A DNA stretch of 50,253 nucleotides from Peptococcaceae bacterium BRH_c4b (GTDB taxonomy: Bacteria > Bacillota > Desulfotomaculia > Desulfotomaculales > Desulfocucumaceae), in assembly GCA_000961595.1 (NCBI GenBank), contig LADO01000033.1, positions 1 to 50,253 of the forward strand. Direction: 5' to 3'. Below the pieces are notes generated by a model that searched no databases, was not told the origin of the DNA, and was given only the letters and a program-made list of their open reading frames with translations. The translations under genes and the position numbers were made by a program. Shown here in pieces: positions 16,776 through 24,523 of the stretch (the first letter of the stretch is position 1; each line of letters starts with the position of its first letter).

Positions 16776-17868
16776 TCCTGATACTGTCCTGGTCCTTCAA
16801 TTTGTTTACATTGGTTACTATAATCTTTTGCCCCGGGTTAAGGCCGGATTTAATCTCAACCAACTGGCCAATGATCTGCCCTATTTCAACCTGGTGACGC
16901 TCCGCCTTGCCGTCCCCGGCCAGAAATACGAAATACAGTCCTTGTTTATCAGTGAGAGCGTCCCTAGGGACAGCCACCACTTCTTTTTCGCCGCTGGTTT
17001 TTATTTCCACTTTGGCAAACATGCCGGGCTTGAGCAGGCGATCTTTATTGCTTATTTTTATTTTAGTTTCAAAAACCCTGGCTGATTTGCTGGCTATAGG
17101 GTTAATAATATTCACCACGCCGTTAAAAGTTTTACCGGGGTACCCGTCCATGGATACAGCAGCCTGCATGCCCGGCCTGACTTGGGAGATTTTTTCCTGC
17201 TCCACGTTAACCACCACGTAAACGGAAGAAATATCCGCCACCGTCATTAGCTGAACACCGGGAGACAAAACCTGGCCCACGTTCACATTACGATTTGCCA
17301 CCACGCCCCCAATGGGGGAGGCAATGGTAGAATTGCGCAGTGACTCCTCGGCATTAGACACTGCTGCTGTGGCCGAACTGACATCAGCTTCAGCCACGGT
17401 TAAGGCAGTGCTGATGTCTTCAAAATCTTTATCGGATACCGCTCCCTGGCTATGCAACTCCTTAAACCGGTTATAATTCGACCGGGCAGTTACCAGGCCG
17501 GCCTGGGCTTTCTGTTGAGCTGCCCGGCAGGTGTTCAGGGCATTCTGGTACTCCGTGTTTTCAAGATAAACCAGGCCGTGCCCCGCTGCAACGCTGTCCC
17601 CATTATCCACCGCCACCCGGCTAACCCTGCCGGCCACCTTGGCGCTGATGGAAGCCTCATTGACGGCTTCCAGGGTTCCGGTATATTGTATAAAATTCTC
17701 CATTTTTTCCTTTGTAGCTTCCTTGACCAGAACTGTCTGTACGTTATTTTCCCCCGCCAGTTTGAGCTTGTCTTTATCCGCAGTGATTTTAGCGCCCGCT
17801 CTATAAACACCCAAGGCTATTATCGCCACGACGGGAATTATCAACAATAATTTCCACTTAGATTTCAT
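16768..17868 (-). CDS. Efflux RND periplasmic-adaptor (membrane fusion) protein
   Basis: The product of about 366 residues begins with an N-terminal membrane anchor (KLLLIIPVVAIIALGVY). The order is that of HlyD/AcrA adaptors: lipoyl half-motif with ISAKVAGRVSRVAVDNGDSV, an alpha-helical hairpin of about 70 residues, the second lipoyl half with TIASPIGGVVANRNVNVGQVL, then beta-barrel domains ending VTNVNKLKD. It links the RND pump to the outside. GAGGAG lies before ATG 17868, inside the end of the tetR gene, so the two overlap by 11 bp. It is 147 bp upstream of the pump gene with a REP-like element in between. Confidence 0.93.
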   Translation of the reverse strand: MKSKWKLLLIIPVVAIIALGVYRAGAKITADKDKLKLAGENNVQTVLVKEATKEKMENFIQYTGTLEAVNEASISAKVAGRVSRVAVDNGDSVAAGHGLVYLENTEYQNALNTCRAAQQKAQAGLVTARSNYNRFKELHSQGAVSDKDFEDISTALTVAEADVSSATAAVSNAEESLRNSTIASPIGGVVANRNVNVGQVLSPGVQLMTVADISSVYVVVNVEQEKISQVRPGMQAAVSMDGYPGKTFNGVVNIINPIASKSARVFETKIKISNKDRLLKPGMFAKVEIKTSGEKEVVAVPRDALTDKQGLYFVFLAGDGKAERHQVEIGQIIGQLVEIKSGLNPGQKIIVTNVNKLKDQDSIRIK

Positions 17869-18442
17869 TTTCGCACTCCTCACTAATTGACTTTTCAGTT
17901 AAAATGCCATAAAAAATAATTTTTTTGATCTCATGCAAGACCTGGTTTGAGGTAAGATCAAGCTCACCCGATAGCTTATAATTAAAAAGTGCACTAATTG
18001 TGTTTTCCAGGATAAGCCCTAAAACTCCCAGGTGAACGTCTCTTTTTATTGCTCCGGATGCAATTCCCTGCAGCAGTAAATCTATCACCTTTTCCCTTTT
18101 AAAAGCCATTATGGCCTCAGTCTTCTCCCACTCCCCGGGAAAATAAATCTGTAGTTCCTTCAGCAATTGGGGGGGAAACTTTCCCTGGCCATAACAATAT
18201 ATCACCGCCCTTAACTTATCCAGCCAGCTTTCCTCGGTTCTTAATGCTTCCAGGGTGCTATTCTTTTCCATCTCCAGATGTTTTGTAAATACTTCGCTGA
18301 TAATTTGTTTCTTGCTGTCAAAGTGCTTGTAAATAGTCTTTTTGCTGATGCCCAGGTCAGAAGCAATGTCATCAATGGTAAACCTTCTAAAACCGAATTT
18401 ATTTATTTGCTCCTGCGCTGATTTAAGTATTCTGTCTCTCAC
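17858..18442 (-). CDS. TetR-family transcriptional regulator
   Basis: The product of about 194 residues opens with RDRILKSAQEQINKFGFRRFTIDDIASDLGISKKTIYKHF, the TetR helix-turn-helix in its usual place, followed by the ligand-binding helices. The start is GTG 18442 with GGAGG seven bases upstream; the longer frame from 18487 has no such site. It is the first gene of the pump operon and overlaps the adaptor gene, so it most likely represses the operon until a pump substrate binds. Confidence 0.92.
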   Translation of the reverse strand: MRDRILKSAQEQINKFGFRRFTIDDIASDLGISKKTIYKHFDSKKQIISEVFTKHLEMEKNSTLEALRTEESWLDKLRAVIYCYGQGKFPPQLLKELQIYFPGEWEKTEAIMAFKREKVIDLLLQGIASGAIKRDVHLGVLGLILENTISALFNYKLSGELDLTSNQVLHEIKKIIFYGILTEKSISEECENEI

Positions 18443-18457
18443 AAAGATGCCTCCCAA

Positions 18458-18522
18458 GAAAACTATATTGGTTCCCTTAGTTTCCAAATGTAAATCTATC
18501 AGCTAACCATTTATCAAGTCAA
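18458..18522 (-). promoter_or_regulatory. Candidate promoter and TetR operator of the pump operon
   Basis: On the minus strand TTGACT (18517-18522) and TAGATT (18493-18498) are 18 bases apart. Downstream, an interrupted inverted repeat GAAAACTA (18458-18465) / TAGTTTCC (18478-18485) lies between the promoter and the start codon. It is a weak-to-moderate match. Confidence 0.4.
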
Positions 18523-18608
18523 GTTAATAATTTTTTAGCAGCAAGAAATATTTTGATATAAAACGCAAATTATAATTCCTGCTGTTTATCTGAAAATAAT
18601 TGCACATT

Positions 18609-18679
18609 ACAAAGATGATTAATAAAAAAGTAGGCATATACCAGTAAGGTATGTGCCTACTTTTTTATTAATCATTTGT
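18609..18679. terminator. Long inverted repeat, probable bidirectional terminator
   Basis: Arms of about 30 bases (ATGATTAATAAAAAAGTAGG and continuation) are repeated inverted around the loop AGTAA at 18643-18647, with one mismatch in the inner part. Runs of A and T on both sides suit termination in both directions, especially after the NIPSNAP gene on the minus strand. The length is unusual for a terminator, so a small mobile palindrome is an alternative. Confidence 0.65.
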
Positions 18680-18687
18680 GTTTTGCA

Positions 18688-18996
18688 TCAGTCTCCTGAC
18701 AGAGGACGCAGAAAGCTCCTCTCATAACTCAATATACACCCTGACTTTTCCACAAACTTGCAGGCGCCCTGGTAATCGGTATCGGTTTTGCGTGTCTCGC
18801 GATATTGTTCATAGGCCGCCAGATTGGGGAAGTCACATAGCTCATAGGCTACGTTATTGGGACCTTCATAAGGCAATAAATAGGTAATATTCATACCGCC
18901 CAGCCGTTTAATAACTGGTAATAACATTTTTGTGTATGATTCAAAGCTATTCAGTTTGGCGGGATCAATGATGTATTTTGTATAGCAGGTAATCAC
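18688..18996 (-). CDS. NIPSNAP-family protein
   Basis: The product of about 102 residues reads VITCYTKYIIDPAKLNSFESY, then RLGGMNITYLLPYEGPNNVAYELCDFPNLAAYEQYR, and ends ILSYERSFLRPL. These are the dimeric alpha/beta-barrel features of NIPSNAP proteins. GTG 18996 has AGGAGG seven bases upstream and is chosen over the frame from 19032. It stands alone, with a long palindromic terminator after it. NIPSNAP proteins have no agreed bacterial function. Confidence 0.85.
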   Translation of the reverse strand: MITCYTKYIIDPAKLNSFESYTKMLLPVIKRLGGMNITYLLPYEGPNNVAYELCDFPNLAAYEQYRETRKTDTDYQGACKFVEKSGCILSYERSFLRPLSGD

Positions 18997-19102
18997 TGGA
19001 ATACCTCCTGTTAGAATAAAACTGTGTCTCAACGTGTGTAATTGTAACTAACAGGGTAGTAAAGATCAAATAAAAAAAATATAAATATTGTATATATGAG
19101 TA

Positions 19103-19415
19103 TCAAAGCAGCCGGTAACCCACCCCTGGTTCAGTGATGATATGCCTGGGCCGGGAAGGGTCGCTCTCAATTTTCCGGCGCAATTGGCCTATGTACACCC
19201 CGCAGGTAGTGGGTGTCGTTTTCATAGGAAGGTCCCCAGACAGTGCGCAGCAACTGCCGGTGGGTCAGTACTTTACCGGCGTGAGAGGCTAAATTTTTCA
19301 TCAAATCATATTCCGTAGGGGTTAGTTTTATCTCCATACCGTTGACAGTGACCCGGCGCCTGGCCATGTCAATAACTAAACCGTCGCGGCGGCCATAGCT
19401 GGTCCCGTTCCCCAC
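19103..19415 (-). pseudogene. OmpR/PhoB-type response regulator, C-terminal remnant with frameshift
   Basis: The winged-helix effector domain is clear: [41 protein letters not shown], then [18 protein letters not shown]. There the frame breaks at a GGGG run (complement at 19198-19201). Dropping one G gives [14 protein letters not shown] and then [10 protein letters not shown] up to the stop at 19103, completing the domain. The receiver domain is absent upstream, where only short, frame-broken sequence is left. The closest type by these motifs is KdpE. No sensor kinase is in the neighbourhood. Confidence 0.82.
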
Positions 19416-19561
19416 TTCACGAACTTTTTGCCCGGGCCACCCGGGGCACCTGCAGCAGGACCGCCTCCGGGCTGATGTGGGGGGCCAGTCCGGTCACTGT
19501 AAAGGGTAAGTAATACCTATAAGCAGCGTCATCAGGATCAATAAAAGGCGGAATGACGTAA

Positions 19562-19600
19562 AAAAAATATAAAGAAGGGGAGATTAACTTCCCCTTCCAA
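19562..19600 (-). terminator. Intrinsic terminator of the CorA gene
   Basis: GAAGGGGA (19574-19581) pairs with TCCCCTTC (19590-19597); on the minus strand it is followed by a T-rich run. Confidence 0.7.
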
Positions 19601-19636
19601 AAATTAGAATAATGTATTTATGAATTTATCTCACAG

Positions 19637-20587
19637 TTAGAACCACCCTTTACGCTTAAACCATAAAACCATCCCTCCGCCGATTGCTCCCATCAGGCCA
19701 AGGACTGAAAAATAGCCGTACTTCCAGCGAAGCTCAGGCATGTAATCAAAATTCATGCCGTAAATACCGGCGATAAAGCTCAAAGGCATAAAAATGGTGG
19801 TGATAATGGTGAGGGTAATAATCACCCGGTTCATCCTCTGGGAATTCAATGACACGTGGCTTTCGATCAAATCCAGTCCCATCTGGCGGTAGATTTCGGT
19901 CATTTCCACCAGCCTGATCAAATCGTCCCGGATATCGCTGAATAAAACCCGGTATTTCGTCTTCCAATTATCGTCTGCCGGGTGCAGAATGCCCTGGATC
20001 ACATCCCTGAGGGGTTCTAGCGAACTGCGCAGGGTAAATAAATCCCTACGAATCCCAAAAATACGATTGATCATTGGCTGGGTGAGGTTTAAGAGGTGTT
20101 TGGATTCCAGCTGTTCAAGCTCGTCGCCGAACCTTTTGAACAAAGGAAGGTAATAGTTTACCAGACTATTCAGCACCGAATATAACAAATAGTCTGGACC
20201 CTTTTCGATCCATTGGGGAAATTCTCTCATCTGTCCCCATACTTCTTCAATTACACTGTTTGGGGATTGATGAAAGGTTATAATGCAGTTTTTCTCTTCA
20301 AACAGGTACAGCACTTCCGGGTGAGTTCTTGAATCGGAAAGCGTGTGCAAAACAAAAAAGCGGTATTCTCCATAATTATCTATTTTGGGCCTGCGGACCT
20401 TATGCAGCCGATCTTTCGTCGAAAAATCATGGTGATGCCCGAATAAGCCAGATAAGTATTGGACTTCTTCTTCTGTTGGCTGAGAAAAATCAGCCCAATA
20501 CCATTTCACCTGGGCAGGGGATACCTTTGGAATTGTCTCTTCAAACCGAATGTCACCATTCTCAAATAGCAGCAATGTCCTGATCAT
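19637..20587 (-). CDS. corA: CorA-family magnesium/divalent cation channel
   Basis: The product of about 316 residues has the CorA layout: a soluble N-terminal domain, a long helix with ESKHLLNLTQPMINRIFGIRRDL, and two C-terminal membrane helices. The first membrane helix ends in the signature YGMNF (with PLSFIAGIYGMNF), and the second is followed by the basic tail KRKGWF. It should let magnesium (or cobalt/nickel) flow into the cell. ATG 20587 has AAAAGG six bases upstream. Its neighbours are metal-related, but it is a single-gene unit with its own terminator. Confidence 0.93.
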   Translation of the reverse strand: MIRTLLLFENGDIRFEETIPKVSPAQVKWYWADFSQPTEEEVQYLSGLFGHHHDFSTKDRLHKVRRPKIDNYGEYRFFVLHTLSDSRTHPEVLYLFEEKNCIITFHQSPNSVIEEVWGQMREFPQWIEKGPDYLLYSVLNSLVNYYLPLFKRFGDELEQLESKHLLNLTQPMINRIFGIRRDLFTLRSSLEPLRDVIQGILHPADDNWKTKYRVLFSDIRDDLIRLVEMTEIYRQMGLDLIESHVSLNSQRMNRVIITLTIITTIFMPLSFIAGIYGMNFDYMPELRWKYGYFSVLGLMGAIGGGMVLWFKRKGWF

Positions 20588-20861
20588 AATAAACCTTTTC
20601 AAATTTAGTGTACATAAAGACAGCAGCGGCAAACCGTCTCTTATAATATGTAACAGCTTATTTTGTTTTATATTTATATTTTATATCACGGGGTTAACAA
20701 TCGTCCAAAAAAATTTTTATCGTTTTTCCAATATATTTGTCATCAACGGTTGGTATCTTGCGATTAAAGTGGCTGTACTGCCGGGAAGAAGATATTTTCT
20801 ATTTCCCACCCTCAGGGCATATACTATTAAAACTATTTTTGGCAAAGCGGGCGAGTTAATT

Positions 20862-21332
20862 ATGTCCAATGAGTTTTTCACCTTTAGAGAATACATGAAA
20901 AAAGATGACGCCATGTTAACGGCGTCAATGGAAGACTATTTGGAAATGATCTACCGGCTGTCCAGGGAAAACGGATTTACGAGAATCAACGATCTGGCTA
21001 CAGCACTTAACGTACAACCCCCTTCCGCCACCAAAATGGTCCAGAAGCTGGCCGATGTGGGGGTGGTAAATTACGAAAAATACGGCATGATTTTATTGAA
21101 CAAAAAAGGGGAAGAGATGGGTAGGGCTTTACTGAAACGCCATCAGATCATTGAGGATTTTTTGAAGTTCCTGGGCATCTCCGGGGATGTTTTGGAAGAA
21201 ACAGAAAAAATTGAGCACACCATCAGCACCCAGACGCTAAACTGTCTTGCGGATTTTGTGGAATTTTTTAAAAGACGGCCGGAAGTCATCCGGGAATTTC
21301 ATGTGTTTAGAAAAACAAAAGGAGAGCCCTAA
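20862..21332 (+). CDS. DtxR/MntR-family metal-dependent regulator
   Basis: The product of 156 residues contains LTASMEDYLEMIYRLSRENG, then INDLATALNVQPPSATKMVQKLADVGVVNYEKYG, the DtxR winged helix, and a dimerisation domain with RHQIIEDFLKFLGI and EKIEHTIS. There is no third SH3-like domain, which fits the MntR branch. It should sense Mn(II) or Fe(II) and repress metal uptake. It faces the feoAB operon, for which it is a good candidate regulator. The start ATG 20862 has only a weak GCGAG upstream; the frame is open as far back as 20550, but there is no homology there. Confidence 0.9.
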   Translation: MSNEFFTFREYMKKDDAMLTASMEDYLEMIYRLSRENGFTRINDLATALNVQPPSATKMVQKLADVGVVNYEKYGMILLNKKGEEMGRALLKRHQIIEDFLKFLGISGDVLEETEKIEHTISTQTLNCLADFVEFFKRRPEVIREFHVFRKTKGEP

Positions 21333-21347
21333 ACCGGCTTCAAAGGA

Positions 21348-21420
21348 AAGGGGACACACCTTCTTGGTCATCTTTTTTCCTTACTTTATTACTATTTCAC
21401 GAAGGAATGTCCCCAATTTA
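21348..21420 (-). repeat. REP-like intergenic element, copy B
   Basis: The ends AAAGGGGACACACCTT and AAGGAATGTCCCCAATTTA match copy A (16671-16775) after reverse complementing. It lies between the convergent regulator and feoB-permease genes. It could fold into a hairpin and may also serve as a terminator. Confidence 0.65.
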
Positions 21421-22812
21421 TGCCCATCCCAGTAACCTGACTGTCTGGGCCACCACAAAACAGACAGTGATGGCAACACCCAGGGGGATGAGAGCTGCCA
21501 GGGCGGTCCACTTGAAGCTGCAGGATTCCTTAAAAATGGTCCAGAGAGTTGTGCCGCAAGGGTAGTGCAGCAGAGAAAACAGCATCATGCAAACAGCCGT
21601 CAGCCAGGTCCAGCCGTGTTCTCCCACGAACAACCTGTGCAGCGCTTCCAGACTATCTAGTTCTATCATTGACCCCGTGGCCATATAGCTCATAATCAAA
21701 ATGGGCATCACAATTTCATTGGCCGGGAGCCCCAGTAAAAAAGCCATGATAATATAACCGTCCATCCCCAGCATCTGCCCGAAGGGATCCAGCCAGTTGG
21801 CGGCATGCGCCAGGATGCTTACACCTCCTATATTAATGTTTGCCAGCAGCCAGATGACAGCACCAGCCGGCGCAGCGACACATACCGCCCGTCGAAGAAC
21901 AAACAGGGTGCGGTCAAAGATAGATCGGGTAATAATCCGGCCTATCTGGGGCTTGCGGTATGGCGGCAACTCCAGCGTAAAGGAGGACGGAACCCCTTTC
22001 AGCAATGTTTTGGACAAAACCCAGGACACCGCCAGGGTCGTCACGATACCAAACAACACTATGCCAACCACAATGATCGTGGCGCCGAAGGAAGTGGCCA
22101 CCCCCATGACCAGAAGGCCGGCAAGAGCGATCAAGGTAGGAAAACGCCCGTTGCAGGGTACGAAGTTGTTCGTCAGCATGGCAATCAGGCGCTCCCGTGG
22201 CGATTCGATAATACGGCAGGCGATAACGCCGGCGGCGTTACAACCGAAACCCATGCTCATGGTAAGGGATTGCTTGCCGTGAGTACCTGCCTTTTTAAAG
22301 AGATTGTCAAGATTAAAAGCAATTCTTGGCAGGTAGCCCATATCCTCCAGCAGCGTAAAACAAGGAAAGAAGATGGCCATCGGCGGCAGCATCACCGATA
22401 CGACCCAAGCCAGGCAGCGGTAAATTCCTTCCACAAAGAATCCGTTGACCCAGGCGGGAGCGTGAAGCCAGTATAAAAGCTCCGTCAGCCGCTCCTGTCC
22501 CCAGAAAAGGCCGGTTGCAAGTATTTTCGAAGGGACATTGGCGCCTGCCACAGTGATCCAGAAAATAACAGCCAGCAGCAAAAGCATGGAGGGAAAGCCG
22601 AAAAACCTTGATGTAAGAATATCATCCAGTTTTTTGTCCCAGTCTATATTGGGTTTTCCCTCGCGGGTCACAACTCTCCCGGCAATTTCCTCCGCCCTGC
22701 TGTAGATAGTGCTCACCATGGAATCGTTTAATCTGAGAGAACCTCCCGGGTTCAACTGATTCGCTTCTTTAAGAAGTTCATTCAAGCCTGTGGATAAGGA
22801 CCCCCGGCTCAT
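21418..22812 (-). CDS. feoB: FeoB permease part (ferrous iron transport, split FeoB)
   Basis: The product of about 464 residues covers the FeoB membrane region without the G domain. Gate-type blocks are present: PPMAIFFPCFTLLEDMGYLPR, then MGFGCNAAGV and IIESPRERLIAMLTNNFVPCNGR, and a second gate with LLGLPANEIVMPIL. The conserved Cys in these blocks line the proposed iron path. The start at 22812 overlaps the stop of the GTPase gene in an ATGA arrangement, so the two are translationally coupled. In most bacteria the two parts form one protein of about 700-800 residues. The nearby REP-like element touches the 3' end. Confidence 0.92.
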   Translation of the reverse strand: MSRGSLSTGLNELLKEANQLNPGGSLRLNDSMVSTIYSRAEEIAGRVVTREGKPNIDWDKKLDDILTSRFFGFPSMLLLLAVIFWITVAGANVPSKILATGLFWGQERLTELLYWLHAPAWVNGFFVEGIYRCLAWVVSVMLPPMAIFFPCFTLLEDMGYLPRIAFNLDNLFKKAGTHGKQSLTMSMGFGCNAAGVIACRIIESPRERLIAMLTNNFVPCNGRFPTLIALAGLLVMGVATSFGATIIVVGIVLFGIVTTLAVSWVLSKTLLKGVPSSFTLELPPYRKPQIGRIITRSIFDRTLFVLRRAVCVAAPAGAVIWLLANINIGGVSILAHAANWLDPFGQMLGMDGYIIMAFLLGLPANEIVMPILIMSYMATGSMIELDSLEALHRLFVGEHGWTWLTAVCMMLFSLLHYPCGTTLWTIFKESCSFKWTALAALIPLGVAITVCFVVAQTVRLLGWA

Positions 22813-23597
22813 GCCAAAACCACCCCTTCCATCCCGGTTAAAACTCCATCTTTCCGGGTAAGCCATTGTTCAACAGCAGCAATCACCGTCTGGTCTTTAT
22901 CCAGTAAACGGAGCGCCACCCAGCGTGCATTGAATGCTTCCCCAATCAGTTTTTTAATCTTTGGTTCCAGTTTACGGACCGCAACCTCGATTTCTTCTTT
23001 GTATCGGACAACATTGGGCTTCGTTTCAATTCGTCCGGTGGCGATGCCGGAAACGGTTTCAACCAACTTATCAAGACCTACCCCGTCCCGGGCCGCGGTG
23101 GGAACCACGGGCACTCCCAACTCGGCTGCCAGCGCATGATAGTCAATCTGTATTTTTTTGCGCTCGGCTTCGTCAACCAGGTTGACGCAGATCACCACCC
23201 TGGAGGTTATTTCCAATACCTGCAGCACCAGATTCAGATTTCTTTCCATACAGGTGGCATCCAACACCACCACCGTAGCATCAGGCCTGCCAAAGCAGAG
23301 ATAGTCCCTGGCTACTTGTTCTTCCATAGAATTAGCCATCAGCGAGTAGGCACCGGGCAAATCTATAAGTTTAAATATGAGACCCTGATGAATGTAGCGG
23401 CCCTCGGCTCGGAGGACTGTTTTCCCCGGCCAGTTTCCGGTATGCTGGTTAAGCCCTGTTAACGCATTAAAAACGGTGCTCTTACCGGTATTGGGGTTGC
23501 CGGCCAAAGCAATCACGTGATCCGCGTTGGAGAATTGGCTTTTACCAAAATTTTCTTTTATGGCGCCAATTCCACAGGACTGGTTTATTAAACCCAT
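22809..23597 (-). CDS. feoB: FeoB GTPase part (split FeoB)
   Basis: The product of 262 residues is the soluble G domain. G1 GNPNTGKST is at about residues 33-41, G3 DLPG at 79-82, and G4 NLVD at 139-142. A helical GDI-like tail follows. It should control opening of the permease by GTP hydrolysis. ATGG before ATG 23597 is weak, but the gene follows feoA by four bases. Its stop overlaps the permease start. Because the reading frame continues cleanly to a proper stop and the next gene has its own start, the split looks natural rather than a sequencing error. Confidence 0.92.
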   Translation of the reverse strand: MGLINQSCGIGAIKENFGKSQFSNADHVIALAGNPNTGKSTVFNALTGLNQHTGNWPGKTVLRAEGRYIHQGLIFKLIDLPGAYSLMANSMEEQVARDYLCFGRPDATVVVLDATCMERNLNLVLQVLEITSRVVICVNLVDEAERKKIQIDYHALAAELGVPVVPTAARDGVGLDKLVETVSGIATGRIETKPNVVRYKEEIEVAVRKLEPKIKKLIGEAFNARWVALRLLDKDQTVIAAVEQWLTRKDGVLTGMEGVVLA

Positions 23598-23601
23598 GGT
23601 T

Positions 23602-23871
23602 CTACTCCCCTTTAAAATTAATCAGTATTTTATGAGCCTCTTCTTTCCTGAAGGCTATCACGGCTCCGCGTACCCGGTAGGCCTTAGGATCACCCGCAGG
23701 GCTAACCCGGATGGCTTCCACGATGGTTCCGGGGACCATGCCAAGGTCCAGCATTCTTCGCCTGGTTATTCCTTCGGCCTGGATGGAATTTACTGTTGCC
23801 GACTTTCCGAGGGGCAAATCCCACAGTCTGATGATTTTGTTTGCCGGATAATCATCCTGGCTGTTCTCCAT
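23602..23871 (-). CDS. feoA: FeoA
   Basis: The product of about 89 residues contains IIRLWDLPLGKSATV, then AEGITRRRMLDLGMVPGTIVEAIRVSPAGDP and YRVRGAVIAFRKEEAHKIL, the FeoA SH3-like fold in its normal order. It should help FeoB in ferrous iron uptake. ATG 23871 is taken as the start rather than the frame from 23931; a purine-rich AGGAAAGGG lies just upstream. It is the first gene of the feoA-feoB(N)-feoB(C) operon. Confidence 0.92.
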   Translation of the reverse strand: MENSQDDYPANKIIRLWDLPLGKSATVNSIQAEGITRRRMLDLGMVPGTIVEAIRVSPAGDPKAYRVRGAVIAFRKEEAHKILINFKGE

Positions 23872-23914
23872 GACGCACAACCCTTTCCTCAATTTTTTCT
23901 TCTGTTTAACTAAT

Positions 23915-23928
23915 TTAGCCCCGGCTAA
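23915..23928 (-). promoter_or_regulatory. Palindrome in the feo promoter, candidate metal-regulator operator
   Basis: TTAGCC-CC-GGCTAA is a perfect 6-2-6 palindrome. On the minus strand it lies between a -35 TTGACC and a -10 TAAATT of the likely feo promoter. The shape is reminiscent of DtxR-type boxes, which contain TTAG and CTAA half sites, and a DtxR-family gene lies 2.6 kb away. A further half site GGCTAACAAT is at about 24047. The binding partner is inferred. Confidence 0.5.
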
Positions 23929-23956
23929 CAATTGGTCAAAGAGGTGTCATCCCAAT

Positions 23957-23980
23957 AGTCAACTTATGTCAACGTTTTAG
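23957..23980 (-). repeat. Shared 24-bp motif, copy 1 (upstream of feoA)
   Basis: Matches 21 of 24 bases with 48727-48750. The core on the minus strand is TTGACATAAGTTGAC, with two TTGAC units. Confidence 0.4.
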
Positions 23981-24102
23981 AAGTGGTTACTGGTTATTGC
24001 GTTTTTTGTCAAGGTCAATTTATTTCTCAGCAAAAGAGTTTCTCTGGGCTAACAATAGGCATCCTCTAGCCGACAATACATCTTACGTCAGGTATTTTCC
24101 AT

Positions 24103-24462
24103 TTGTTACACACCATAATTGGAAATTTTTCCACTACCAACGTCTCCCTTATTGCCATTTCCGTTGTTATCCTCTATATGGCATTCTGGCAGTATCTTCA
24201 GCCGGTTGTCGTAAAACCCGGGGGAATGATTGTTTTGGCCATGACCTGGGAGTATATCACCATTCCGTTAGAGGCGGTTTCTAAAAACATCTCAATAGAG
24301 AAAATGAAGAGGTCCATAAAAAAATTGACGGGATTGTGGAAGTGAGCGACCTTCACGTGGAGCCTGTCTTCCGAGGTGCAGGCCATGACTGCCCATGTAT
24401 GCATCCGTGAGAACAGCTTGAAGAACTGCGAGGAGATATTGCATAAACTGCAGCATATGTAA
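24103..24462 (+). pseudogene. Cation diffusion facilitator (CDF) remnant
   Basis: A frame of 80 residues contains SLIAISVVILYMAFW and then IPLEAVSKNISIEKMKRSIKK, the last membrane helix and linker of a CDF metal exporter. It breaks at a TGA (24343-24345). The next frame supplies IVEVSDLHV, and after a second break the original frame returns with WSLSSEVQAMTAHVCI up to the stop at 24462. These are the cytoplasmic-domain blocks of CDF proteins (LHVW motif). Two small deletions explain the breaks. The upstream membrane helices are missing. The location next to feo and other metal genes fits the lost function. Confidence 0.75.
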
Positions 24463-24523
24463 AGGAAGAATTAAACCCTGTTTTGGGGGAAGAAGAAGAA
24501 CTTTTCAAACAATCACATAAAGC

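Noticed and set aside
22809-22866. FeoB split as a frameshift artefact
   Set aside because: Both parts have proper ends and the overlap is an ATGA coupling, which fits a natural split better than an error.
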